From Paraglomus occultum (lineage: Eukaryota > Glomeromycota > Glomeromycetes > Paraglomerales > Paraglomeraceae), in NCBI GenBank assembly GCA_910592205.1, contig CAJVPJ010000304.1, forward strand, positions 1-29,660: a DNA stretch of 29,660 bases. Direction: 5' to 3'. How positions within the stretch are numbered: position 1 is the stretch's first letter; every line of letters begins with the position of its first letter. This document shows positions 10,206 through 20,100 of this stretch, one piece after another. Below the pieces are notes generated by a model. The model ran no database searches. It had not been told where the DNA came from and saw nothing but the letters and a program-made list of their open reading frames with translations. A program made the translations under genes and the position numbers.

Positions 10206-11018
10206 TTACACATCCGAAATGCATTGTTCCATTGTTGATGTATGATTCACATTCTCCTTCTCAATACAAAGGCTCGCCTCAAATTCTCGCAATTGTCTTA
10301 CGAAACCTGTATTAGGTTTTACAGATTGTCTCTTTTGCTTGACAATGCGAAACGCTTGCTCATAAGAGATCCTTTGTGAATGCATTAAGAATGCAATAAC
10401 AATAGAAGTTGACCTACTCACACCCGCTTGACAATGCACAAGCACACGCCCACCATTCGCCTGCGCTGATTCAATGAATTTAATACATACATCAAAATGT
10501 TCAGATATACGAGCAGATGGCACGTCTGCTATTCTGATTTTAAGATACTTGGGCGGCAGAAAGTTTGGCGATTTGGAATCAACAAGCGGCCGAGTATATT
10601 CGTCGGTAAACGTGCCATCTATGCGAGAATTTAAATGGTTTTCAGATGGTTCAACTTTTAATTTATCGTCAGTCTGTTTATTCAGGCTGAGTCTTTGGAA
10701 TTCCTGCTTAATGGCCTCGCTTGATTCCCAGAAGTTCGAAGAGCCGGCAAGATTAATTACATGTGTGATTGAAAGATCTATTAGATGTGGAAGCCATGCA
10801 GAACCGCTAGCATCGCCCAAGTAAAGGAAGCCGGGAATAATGGTTGATGGCGGGTCAGACGACCAGGCGTAACTTTTGACAAAGTTATCGAGGAATGGTG
10901 CAATTGCCAGCCGAAAAGTCGAATCATATGCATTTGTGAACCGAGATCCTAGCGATTGATTGTCAGGCGGCCCGTCGGCCTCGGACGAGCTGGTCTCATT
11001 GACTTTATTTGCAGACAT
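10206..11018 (-). CDS. dual-specificity protein phosphatase, single exon
   Basis: The protein has 270 aa. Role by family: a DSP of the Cys-based phosphatase superfamily that removes phosphate from Tyr and Ser/Thr. Visible features: a disordered Ser/Glu-rich N-terminus (1-25); the DSP entry motif IIPGFLYLGDASGSA (about 60-74) and ITHVINLAG; an extended variable loop (about 97-145); the general acid Asp in RIADVPSAR (D165); and the signature VHCQAGVSRS with Cys196 and Arg202. The Asp-to-Cys distance of 31 fits the family. Unusually here, it has no intron, while its neighbours all do. It lacks an obvious MAP-kinase-binding rhodanese-type domain, so it is closer to small atypical DSPs or plant/fungal MKP-like enzymes; the substrate is unknown. 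It converges with the PP2C gene and diverges from mS37 across a 287-base spacer that is probably a shared promoter. Confidence 0.85.
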   Translation of the reverse strand: MSANKVNETSSSEADGPPDNQSLGSRFTNAYDSTFRLAIAPFLDNFVKSYAWSSDPPSTIIPGFLYLGDASGSAWLPHLIDLSITHVINLAGSSNFWESSEAIKQEFQRLSLNKQTDDKLKVEPSENHLNSRIDGTFTDEYTRPLVDSKSPNFLPPKYLKIRIADVPSARISEHFDVCIKFIESAQANGGRVLVHCQAGVSRSTSIVIAFLMHSQRISYEQAFRIVKQKRQSVKPNTGFVRQLREFEASLCIEKENVNHTSTMEQCISDV

Positions 11019-11305
11019 TGGAAATCACTGCTGAGCATTACTCGCATAATTTTATACTTGTTTGCAATGCAACTATTTAACGAATTAGAACAGTCGTTCA
11101 TGATCATGGGAACTTCGTGTCTCAGGGAAATTGTCACACAAAGTTGGGATTTTTTCCTCTAAACATTTTTGATATTTACTTCCTTTGTAAAAACAATAAA
11201 TTTTGACCTGCTTTTCAAAAAGTGCCCGGTTAAGGGTTGTGTGACAGCAAAATTTTTTCCACAATAGTCCCGCAACACGGGCAGCAAACAGGAAAAGCAG
11301 GAACG
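11019..11305. promoter_or_regulatory. head-to-head promoter region, DSP phosphatase and mS37
   Basis: The 287 bases lie between the start of the phosphatase (minus) and the start of mS37 (plus). An in-frame upstream extension of mS37 back to 11237 is open but contains no second good start and would add an uncharacteristic N-terminus, so I place the start at 11306. No specific transcription-factor site is claimed. Confidence 0.4.
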
Positions 11306-11614
11306 ATGAGGATCAAAAAGCTCAAAGTGCGACCACGGAAATTAGAAAAAGTCGGCCCATGCACTGCTGAACTAGCGACGTTACTAACATGTTGGACCAA
11401 TAATAATGTTGACAGTCCCAAATGTAGCCAGTCGGCGAAATCGCTATCAGAGTGTATGCGCGCAGCGGTTAGTTTCTCTAAATCGGTTTTATAACTTTCA
11501 ACGTATCTCCGATTGACTCCAAATGGTTTGAATTTCTGTTTATAGGCAATTAAAGGATCAAAACCGCCGAATACAATAAATTATCATTTGGGGCGGTTAG
11601 GAAAGTTGCTTTGA
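11306..11614 (+). CDS. MRP10: mitochondrial ribosomal small-subunit protein mS37 (CHCH)
   Basis: Two exons, 11306-11467 and 11546-11614, encode 76 aa. The protein is the small CHCH-fold subunit of the mitochondrial ribosome, imported and oxidised by the Mia40 pathway. The twin CX9C motif is exact: CTAELATLLTC and CSQSAKSLSEC. A basic N-terminus (MRIKKLKVRPRKLEK) precedes it, and the tail has SKPPNTINYHLGRL, the asparagine-tyrosine-histidine-rich end typical of Mrp10. The intron has donor GTTAGT and acceptor TTTATAG in phase 0. Its 3' end converges on mL43 with 223 bases between stops. Having two mitoribosomal genes side by side may be chance, but it is worth noting. Alternative CHCH proteins (Cox17 or Cox19 types) are less likely because of the basic N-terminus and the tail. 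Confidence 0.88.
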
Positions 11615-11837
11615 AAGAAGACGTAATTGGGAATATATCTACATTAAGCAGTTGCTGTTATTAATATTAAAACTTGTTGCTGATTTTGTTATCATAACTG
11701 TTTATCACAAAGCATATGTTTTGCTGAAAAGCATAAATGCACAACTTGTATGCTGCCTCATACCCCCGTCTGGTTGATGCTTTGACTATTACGTGAACTT
11801 GCATATATTTGTCAGACAGACAAAAGACAGATTTATT

Positions 11838-12434
11838 TTATATGACGTGCTGCTTAGTGTGAAATGGGCTCCAGATTCCCCTCACACTTTCGGTTGTCGA
11901 CAACACGGGCTTCTTGAATCGCTTGTCGGCCTTTTTCCCTGAAGAGTCGCGGATCTGACGCACTTTTTCTGCAATTTGGGTCGTATCCAGATTTCGTACA
12001 CATATCACTTTGTCGTTCCCATTTACTTACGAAAAAGGAATTAAACTTTAAAAAACTCGTATCGACTTTCCAAAGATCAATATATTACAAAGGCACTTAC
12101 GATATATGCCACGGATAACAGGATGCTTGGACGGTCTTGGTTTTACAAAAATTTCAATCTGTGGGTTCTTGCGCGCAAATTGTACCAAGCCATTCTTTAG
12201 ATATTCACTAGCCGGTTAAAGTAAAAAAAAAAAAAAAAAAGACGGGTAACCGTTAAACCCCCCCACACGGGATGCTTTCCCTTTATAACTTATTAATACA
12301 TCTTACATCATTCCTCGACTACTGCCGCTTCTCTCACAATAATGAAATACCATCTTGCGACATTGAAAGATGTATGCACCGACACCATTTCTTGCGACGG
12401 CAATTTTTGCCGGTCGAAGCGGTACCGAAGGCAT
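11838..12434 (-). CDS. MRPL51: mitochondrial ribosomal large-subunit protein mL43
   Basis: Three exons, 12434-12307, 12207-12101 and 12025-11838, encode 140 aa. This is the L51/S25/CI-B8 domain protein of the mitochondrial large ribosomal subunit, with a thioredoxin-like fold. Motifs: an N-terminus carrying IAVARNGVGAYIFQCRKM, then SSRGMIEYLKNGLVQFARK across intron 1, then KHPVIRGIY, then NDKVICVRNL, and near the end SVRGIWSPFH. The order and length match yeast Mrpl51. Intron 1 (12306-12208) carries a run of 18 T on the coding strand next to its 3' end (A-run 12223-12240 on plus), acting as an extreme polypyrimidine tract; this is also a place where assembly length errors are common. Intron 2 is 75 bases. 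The gene diverges from ARFRP1. Confidence 0.9.
12223..12240. repeat. A18 homopolymer within mL43 intron 1
   Basis: A run of about 18 A on the plus strand is followed by GACGGGTAACCGTTAAA and a run of C. On the mL43 sense strand it is a T-tract 16 bases before the acceptor AG. Its length in the assembly should be taken as approximate. Confidence 0.8.
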
Positions 12435-12622
12435 CGTTTTGGGTCGGGTGGGAAATAGCAGTTAATTTTATTTTTTTACCCGAAAGTTTAAAGATGCAAG
12501 TCACAGTTTCTGCACGTGCTTATTTCAGTAATAGTAACAGTAATACAAACGGCTCAAGTAATGTGATTGTAATTGACATATTTACCTTACCCTTTTTCCC
12601 TTTCCACTCCAATCGTAATAAT
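12435..12622. promoter_or_regulatory. head-to-head promoter region, mL43 and ARFRP1
   Basis: Only 188 bases separate the two start codons, so both transcripts must start inside it. The plus strand is open across most of it, in frame with a larger reading frame that begins at 12272, but that frame runs through mL43 exon 1 antisense and is not credible as an ARFRP1 N-terminus. Confidence 0.5.
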
Positions 12623-13563
12623 ATGTACTCTCTACTTAAAGGCTTTTATAAATATCTTGCACGTAAAGAGGAGTACTATGTACTGCTTCTGGGGCTTGAC
12701 AAAGCAGGGAAGACGGTATGATTGCGTTTCAGATTGGCAAATCTTCAACTTGATTCTGCAATTCGGCCAGAACATTCCCCCCGTCTAATAATCCTCGGTC
12801 AATAAACTTTATTCAGACGCTCTTAGAACGAATAAAATCTATATTTCTTGGAATTCTCGGCCTCCCACCCGACAGAATTGCACCAACCGTTGGCCTGAAC
12901 AGTTAATGTGCTTTCCAATTTCTCCTTTCAATTCGCATTTCTGTTTCTTGAACGCAAAATCGAAACGATTTCCATTTAGTTGGTAGGATAGAAGTTAACA
13001 AAGCTCGACTAAACTTTTGGGATCTTGGTGGTCAACGTGATTTGCATAGTATCTGGGAAAAGTATTATACGGAATGCCATGCAATTGTATTTGTAATGGA
13101 CGCAACTGCCAAAGATCGAATAGAAGAGTGTAAAGAAGTGTTTGGTTGAGTATCAGTTACATTTATGAGGAAATCCAAATATCGTTAAGTTTCACACGGA
13201 CTAAATAGGATTTTCGTTTTTCGACACAGAAAAGATAATAACAAATGATGGCGTCGAAGGAATCCCAGTGTTGATGTTGGCTAATAAACAGGATTACCCT
13301 AACGCTTTGAAAGTCGAAGACATTAAAGAGATTTTCAGTAAAATTGCTTTAAGGCTTGGAGCAAGAGATTCTAGAGTCTTGCCAATATCCGCATTGCAAG
13401 GGTTTTGTATCTTACGATTTTGTGTCTGGCGTTATTTGATTGCATTTTTTCATTAGTTCTAATCAGTCATGATTGTTTTAGTGACGGGGTTCGTGAAGCT
13501 GTGGACTGGTTATATATCAGATTACAACGTAATAAACAAAATCGACCACCGATATTGAAATGA
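12623..13563 (+). CDS. ARFRP1: ARF-related small GTPase ARFRP1/Arl3 (5 exons)
   Basis: Exons are 12623-12715, 12817-12901, 12980-13144, 13230-13401 and 13482-13563; phases join correctly and give 198 aa. Role by family: a Golgi GTPase that recruits Arl1 and GRIP-domain golgins in trans-Golgi trafficking. The start MYSLLKGFYKYLARKEEYYV is characteristic; there is no Gly2, so no myristoylation. This fits ARFRP1/Arl3, which use N-terminal acetylation. GTPase motifs: GLDKAGKT (P-loop, 24-31), APTVGLN (switch I Thr), WDLGGQ (switch II), ANKQD (base specificity) and SALQG. The insertion IKSIFLGILGLPPDRIAP before switch I is the expected ARFRP1-type loop. The helix after SAL ends in RPPILK. Nothing is truncated and all key residues are kept. 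Confidence 0.92.
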
Positions 13564-13918
13564 TTCGTTGTGCTAAAGTAAAATAGAGAAAGTTCGGGAA
13601 TGCATAGGCTCTGCCAGGCCTGCGGACGCCAAAGCCGGATGCTTGCATGCAAGAATGGAGGCCGAACCCCGTTCCGAATTGACAATCTGCACTTTTTGAG
13701 TGCAAAGGGGGAAATGAATGGTCATAATTGTTGAAGCCGTATGATTTTCGATTGCATACGATTTTCAGTACAATGTGTTTCGGCATACAATGTAAATTAC
13801 TAATAATAACAGAATTGTATTTAATAAAAACAAAGAGAGCTGATACCTTTGGAGAATGAAATTACATATCAATACACGTTCCATCTATACTTGAAATTAT
13901 TCAATCGTGAGCTTAAAA
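13564..13918. other. intergenic region between ARFRP1 and thioesterase copy B
   Basis: Both genes end here (converging). A short GC-richer island at about 13610-13680 contains CCAGGCCTGCGGACGCC, but it forms neither a tRNA nor a recognisable structured RNA that I can support. The last 110 bases (about 13800-13918) are duplicated downstream of copy A. Confidence 0.35.
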
Positions 13919-15195
13919 CTATGGTATTACACGCTGCAAAAATGCTGTCATATCTCGACTTTCAGCTGTTCCGAGTGAGTGACCCAAGCGGGCGTAACTT
14001 TTGAATGTTACGTCGTATCCTCTACTTATGAGCAGCTCGCTTGTCATTTTTCCGAATTGGAATGGAATGACCTTGGAAATAGACGATATTAGTGTTAATG
14101 TTAAATTAGTGTTAGCTGCTAGAAAGAGAATTGATGCGAAAGTATCGTCAATAGATAGTAACAAACCGAGTCGGAGTCTCCGTGAGCAAGGAATATAGGA
14201 GTGGTCTTATTTGCATCCGCTGCCATCTTTAGAGTGGTGAGGAGTATAAGTAATGTGCTAAATCTGGGTTCACAGAATTTATTCACAATCCAATACCAAC
14301 CGATAGAATCTTGTCTCGCAAAGGGATAAACCCGCTCAGTCTACAAACAAATAAAAGAGAGATGACGGTCAATAGCATACTTGTAAGATAGTCAAAGTAC
14401 AAATGAACATTACCCTATTATGCCAGCAAATTTATATTCTGAAGTCAAGGCAGTGGCCAACGTCATTGCACAGCCCTGTGAAAACCCACCAACAACAATG
14501 CGTCGCGCAGGCATCCCTGAATCAACTTCGTCACGTATGAGCCTGTTTACTGTATTATGCATTAACCCCGTTGTCAACCGCTGACATCAGACAAGTTTAC
14601 AAAAACGACATGGGGTTACTTACTAGAAGTCATTGAACTTAAAATTCCATTATCATCTTCGATCGAACTGAGCATGCTTTCGACATTTCCTAATTCCGTC
14701 ACATCAAACCTTTTGATGAAAGTTTATTGACAGATAAACCCATTAGCATAACAAGCGAACGTAAATACGTGGAATGTAACAAGTCCATACCAGGCGGGCA
14801 TGTGAAAGCCGCCATTGATAGTAATGGGTCGAATTGGACTGAAAAATATAAAAAAAAAAGCGTATTAAAAATTTGACAAGGTGAGAGCTACATTGTAAAT
14901 ACCAGTAAAACGAACAGGACTCAAAGACTCACGCATTCGGCAGAATGAATTTAACGTGCGGCATCGTCCGCCCGATCTCGTCAGCGACTGGAGCCCATCC
15001 ACTACCAGTGTCACCAAGTCCGTCTATTCCAAGACCAACTCGTTAAGAAATGTAAAAGATAAAGGCGGACGGGAATTGTCAATGCTTACGAAGAAAGAAC
15101 ACGGTTGCGGTGTGCTGGGGTCCGCGCGCCTGCCGAACAACGCTGGTGAGTTCTGAAGACATAGACATTAGGCGTCTAAACTGAGTAGCGTACAT
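13919..15195 (-). CDS. APT1: acyl-protein thioesterase, copy B (8 exons)
   Basis: Exons on the minus strand are 15195-15090, 15023-14933, 14838-14761, 14709-14624, 14549-14414, 14340-14301, 14226-14167 and 14071-13919, giving 249 aa. Motifs: HGLGDTGSGW, the canonical NGGFHMPAWY loop, GGFSQGCAMT with the nucleophile Ser, LSGFIP, HGDSDSVIPF with the acid Asp, and RLGHS with the catalytic His. It is closer to the family consensus than copy A and is the likelier functional depalmitoylase/lysophospholipase. All intron positions equal those of copy A. Uncertain point: the donor of the third intron. The site matching copy A (before GTATTT) would break the frame, while GTTCGC (exon end 14761) keeps it and adds about eight residues after WYG. 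ATG 15195 or the downstream ATG at 15168 could start it; the former aligns with copy A. Confidence 0.83.
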
Positions 15196-15560
15196 ATCTT
15201 TTCCCCTTGGCCAATAGCAGCAGTTTAATCTTAATCGGCCGGGATATTTTATTATTTTTCGGCGCGCGTTATTGTTTGAATATTGCAGGGCTACAAACAT
15301 CCAAGAGAGAAAGGTTTTTGCCAAAAAGTGAAGATATGTATGCGTGAGCAGAAAAACTCTTCTCTGAAACACAGGTGTATCGTCAGTCAAGCGGGATATT
15401 AGTTACGTATTGTGATAGAAGCCTATCATTATTATTATTATAATATTGTAAGGATGTTCAGAATGGTCAATGCACTTTATGCACTTCGCGAATTCTATTG
15501 ACTTTGACGCGAAAGATGCCAACGTAAAATTTAATATAACTCTGTCATTAACGAATCGTA
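15196..15560. promoter_or_regulatory. upstream region of thioesterase copy B
   Basis: The sequence adjoining the start (to about 15240) matches the leader of copy A, including TGCTGCTATTGG on the sense strand (CCAAT in reverse). Beyond that the two arms diverge. An ATT repeat lies near 15428-15442. No gene is supported. Confidence 0.35.
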
Positions 15561-16320
15561 CACGAAGTTGATAGAATGCCCAACATTCAGGATGAAAAAA
15601 ATGCCATATAAACCGAATGGCTTTTTGCGTCTAATAAGCACTTGATAACATTTCTATTGAACAAGTTTTTTCCAAGACTTGTCCTTTTTAATATAGGGAC
15701 ACCTTCAGCATTCAAATTTATTGTACAAGGCAAATGGACTAACTTTACTTCTCATCATGCACCTGGTCATAAAAGAATCATCCCAGTCAGCCTTGGGTCA
15801 AGTACGTCCGATTCATTAACGTCACCTCCACCCGCTGACGAATTGGCGAGGGTAGATTCGCGAGTGTGGTTTTTGTCGAAGAAAAAAGGGAAAGTTGGTA
15901 ATATTGGATATTCTTCCAATCAATATCATGGATATTGAAAAAACTCGAATTTTTGAAAGCTTACATGTTCATGGAAAGTGCCGTTCGACGTTGGAACAAG
16001 TCATTTAATTGATGGAGGAGAAAAAGTAGTAGATGGGAAATATTTAACGGCATCTCGCATATCTCACAATTAACGCTATATTTTTTAATAACCAAGTAAT
16101 GTTACCTCATCTTCTCAATTGTATAGGGTTCTTTTTTCTTCAGCTGAATCCGAGCGAGTCTGGTATTGAGCGTGGAACTCGAACAAGAACGAAGCTCTTT
16201 AGACTAAGGGCTCTGAATCAAGTTGGTGGTATTTTCAATCACAAGAATCAATCTAGTACTGATATGGGCTGCTTACACCAAGACATTATCAATACCAAGA
16301 ACTTGGCGTGGATGCACTGA
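15560..16320 (+). other. possible unassigned exons
   Basis: The plus strand is open for about 98 codons up to 15938. This holds motifs such as TPSAFKFIVQGKWTNF and SDSLTSPPPADELARVDSR and is preceded by a pyrimidine-rich TTTTTAATATAG that could be a splice acceptor (exon from about 15698). A second coding-like piece at about 15972-16072 (VPFDVGTSHLIDGGEK) and a third at 16144-16320 following CTTCAG are in other frames. They might be exons of one gene or a decayed one. I recognise no domain and could not join them in phase with confidence. Confidence 0.25.
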
Positions 16321-16994
16321 TACTCGACTTAATTTGACATAGTCAGCATTTGATTATATTGATTTACTGGAATACTACAACGAATGCCTAGCTCCTGCTC
16401 ACTTATTCAGTTTATTCCACTAAAACGCTCAAGGATAAAAAGCACTTGACAAAGTGTGTAAAATGATGGTCAGCTTGCATGATAAGGTTTTGGTTTAATA
16501 TATTAATAGGTACAAACTGAATAAACAAGGCAGGAAGGTTATAATGATAAAAATTTAAGATATTATCTATAATAATAATAATTGTTCGGTGTTGAAGAAA
16601 GATACCATTACATTCTGAACTTAACATTTATATCGACGTGATATTTTATAAGAATTACTTATGATCTAATACTAATATAATAAATTTGGATACCCAACAC
16701 ATAAATATCCATTTTCTTCTAATACATTGCGGATGTAAAGAAATACCTTTTCAGTAGAATTTCCGTTCTATGTTCCGGACTGTAACTGAAATCCTATGCG
16801 TATTGCAAAGCTCGGCTTTTACATTATAAGCATCTAATGTTTTTAATATTTTTCGGCAACGGTTGCAATCTATTTACTAGTTCGTTTTTTACATTTATAA
16901 CTATTCTCTGAAAATTCTTAACTAGCGTAAAGTTCCGGAATAAACTTCAGAAGCGTAGATTTGTCTAATAGAATTTTTGTATTGACAGTTTTGG
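16321..16994. other. no gene seen
   Basis: AT-rich DNA with no supported frame on either strand. Its right border is the start of a terminal-inverted-repeat element. Confidence 0.3.
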
Positions 16995-17696
16995 GCTACG
17001 TGGGGCAGAGAAGTTTTGCGCGTGGGCTTCTGACTCGAGATTGCGAAAATTTAACTATTCATTGCCGAGAAACAATTTTTGTGAAGCATAGTAAACGATA
17101 GGGAAAAAAATGAACCGTAAGAACCAACGACATTTTATTTTCGCTTCTAGAAACCATGGTAAAAGGCTAATCAAATTCCACAAAAATGTAGAAGAAAACA
17201 AGAATTGGCTATCAGCACTGTTAGACGCTGGGATTACTACATCCAAAGACGGAAAAAAGACGGAACTCGTGCCGGACGGCTCCCGTGAAGCAGTGACGTC
17301 AGAAAAATTGCCGCACATTTTCTATTAAAAATTTAGCCAACAAATCGGCGTTTCTCGTACTAAGCTTCTTAGAAAATACTGTTCGTGGCACCACAATCAT
17401 GCGGAGTATCACTTTCCCCAATTTGCCGTACAGTCCAGGCCGTTTTCCTTGCAATTTACCCGAGAAACCGAGGGAAAAAAGATTTGATGAGTTCGAAAAT
17501 GTTCGGGCAATTGCTGAAACATCCCAAAAAGCCGATTATGAGAAATATTTCTAGAATTGGCAGAATTGTCTGCAAATGTTGCGTGGGTGTTAATGGAGAG
17601 CATTTGAGGGAATAAAATAGTTTGTATCGATGATTATTATGAAATTTCTGGAAATAAAAATCTCATGCGCAAAACTTTTCAGCCTCCCCACGTAGC
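16995..17696. mobile_element. 0.7-kb terminal-inverted-repeat element
   Basis: The left end reads GCTACGTGGGG and continues to AAGTTTTGCGC (about 16995-17024). The right end, reverse-complemented, reads GCTACGTGGGG and then AAAAGTTTTGCGC (about 17696-17664). The two arms of 30 to 33 bases match except for a small indel and a few substitutions. A TA dinucleotide inside GCTACG at both ends could be a target duplication, making the true terminus CGTGGGG. Inside, a 72-codon plus frame (17110-17328; motif LLDAGITTSKDGKKTEL) and fragments in other frames (FDEFENVRAIAETSQKADYE at about 17480-17545) suggest coding content broken by frameshifts. No DDE motif is seen, so it is either a non-autonomous derivative or a family I cannot name. 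Confidence 0.6.
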
Positions 17697-20100
17697 TATT
17701 ATTAACAAGACGCTATATCTTTTAGTAGTGTTGTGTTGTGTCAACTGTGTTTTAATTTATTATGCGCGAGTTTTAGACAAAGTACAAGCTTAACTTTTTT
17801 AAATGCAAGCATAGTAAGTTATTGTTTATCTTTAAAGTAAACACTTTGGTGTGTTATTTGTATGCATCAGCTTACATGATGTCTTTTGGAGACTGCATTT
17901 CTAAACAATTAACGGGGCATTTTATCTGTGTGTACTGTTTTGCTTAACCCATATTTTGTATATTTCCAAATAAAAATATGAGCAAATGAGGCATGCTATA
18001 CTCTGCTTGAGCTGCGTATATACTATGATGAAAGTAATGACAGGCCTAGTAAACTTGAGCATGCGAATTGTAAACAACACATGTTTTAATCACGTCGATT
18101 ACGAGAGCTGCTAGTATATGCTAGCGCTCGTCTACCGGATACGGCTACTGTTTACTCAATGAACAGCCGCTTATAGCTTAAATTTTTATTTTTAATACTT
18201 CAACGTATTGAATTTGTTACTAGTGCTTGGAAAGATGTGCAAAAAATCAACTATTCAAACCGCTGAAAAAATTGCCAAACTTCTGAAACAAACATTAAAT
18301 GGTATAACAAACAGATATGGAGGAAGCTCAAAACTTGGATGACAAATCTGTCTGCGCAAAGAATAATCGTTGGCAAGGCCTCTGTTAGAAATTGGACAAT
18401 GCGTTTGATTTCTTAGCACAACCGCATGCTAGAAGTGTTATACCACGTCTATAAACCTTGGACAATTTGCCACCAAAATGTAGGCATCGATTATTCAGGC
18501 AACAAATATAAATACCTTTGACAAATCTTTATTACTGCAAACAAACAGTATTTTCTAAAGAGAAAAAGAACTTGGCGAATATTACATTGGCTTTATTAAA
18601 CATAAGTAATTAAACTTAATTTCTGTGCAAATAAACGTTTAGCATGAATTACAACGTTGCAACCTTTTTTTCTTCATAAGCCAGATGCAGGCAAGTTAGA
18701 CTCAGCCCAAGCCGGACAACAGAATGCAATGTCGACAGATTACATACGTTTCGCTTTATGCTTTGAGAAACATTAAATTAATTCTACCGAGACTATACAA
18801 AGATAATTGGATAGAGAAATACTCATGCTTGTTATTCAAAGTTACAACTGAAAAAGTTGCAAGACAAGAACACGACATGAATGCAAACTCTTTTCGTTCA
18901 CAACATTCAAACAGCAACCTTTGTTGTGTACATGTGGGTAATAGGTTGATGCAGTGTTAGCGGATAATGTTTCATAATTTTATAATACTTTTTCTTCTTG
19001 GCTATTTTGATATAACCATAAATCGGGTTGTTCGTGATGACATCATAATTGTGTATTATTAGTTTGGGGCGTTTTATGTAATCGACAAAGAGTATTTGTA
19101 ACAAGTGGAACGGCCAAGGGTTTTATTTAAGAAAAAAATCGCTTTTCTATGCTTCTTTCTTTTTTCCTTTTTCAGCTTAGCAAAAAAGTAATTTCTGAAT
19201 TATGATATATTTCGGGGCAAACTTAACCTGATATACCGACCCTTGGCTCGGGGCGCACTGGTTTGCCATTTAAACAAACTTTTGTTCAAAAATGTTAACC
19301 AATTAAAGTATTCTTACTCTAAACATGAAAAACAATGGATTATCATTAATCGCAAACGTAACTGATTTCAAAACGATACGCTAAAAAGGTAATATGACGT
19401 TTCTGTATTATATTTGCGGGGGGTTGACCAATCATGATCCAACATCTGTCTAATCCCAAGTCAAACTAATAAATAGATCATAAACAATGAACCAAAGAAG
19501 TAAACCCAATGACTTAGAATCAATAACGTTAAATTGCTAAATTAGGGAAAATGGCGCAAACCAGATTATTGGTTTAGATGCGAAACGATATAGGGTTTAG
19601 TGAGGTTAGTTGTCCCTCCCCCCTCATCTCGTGACAGTTGACTAATTTTTTATCCCCTTTGTTGTCGGTTTTGTTTATCAACCATTCTTGCATTTTTGTC
19701 ATCACTTATAATATTTGTACGACGTGGGCTACCTTTTGAATTTGATCCAATCGTCGCTTGCTTGTGTTCGATGTTTACCGAAATATGATTTAATGAAGAG
19801 AAGTTAACATCACTTGCATAATATTAATGCAAACAATAGACGATCATCAATTTTCGTAAGATGGCCGTAAATGCTAGCACACACAATGTATTGGTTAATC
19901 ACTATTGTCTGCTCAATCGAGTCTACAACCCTGACGAGTTTGTTTATATTGCACTGTTTGAAACCGATGCGCATTATGATTGGTATTTTTGGGAATGTAA
20001 CGTAACATGACCCTGCAATAACAAATTTTTGTTAGTGCAATTCCTGTGTAAATTCCTGATGACCGGCCACACAACATGAATAAGCAACATCATGTGACGT
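17697..20100. other. gene-poor AT-rich DNA
   Basis: I see no gene with splice-supported exons. A small hairpin GCTAG-TATATG-CTAGC lies near 18110-18126. A short Lys-rich plus frame (about 18233-18343) has no domain. Open frames at 18724-18960 and 18907-19104 oppose each other and neither is convincing. Confidence 0.35.

Noticed and set aside
10474-10824. Plus-strand frame of 116 codons
   Set aside because: It is antisense to the dual-specificity phosphatase gene, which has a complete catalytic signature.
12272-12721. Plus-strand open frame of 149 codons running into the ARFRP1 start
   Set aside because: Its first half is antisense to mL43 exon 1. The ARFRP1 family starts at the MYSLL methionine (12623), so the upstream part is not needed.
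13600-13690. GC-richer island that might be a structured RNA
   Set aside because: No consistent stem set or known RNA motif; it may simply be 3' untranslated sequence.
17055-17318. Minus-strand 87-codon frame
   Set aside because: It overlaps the plus-strand frame inside the TIR element and shows no recognisable domain; strand choice is unclear, so neither was called a gene.
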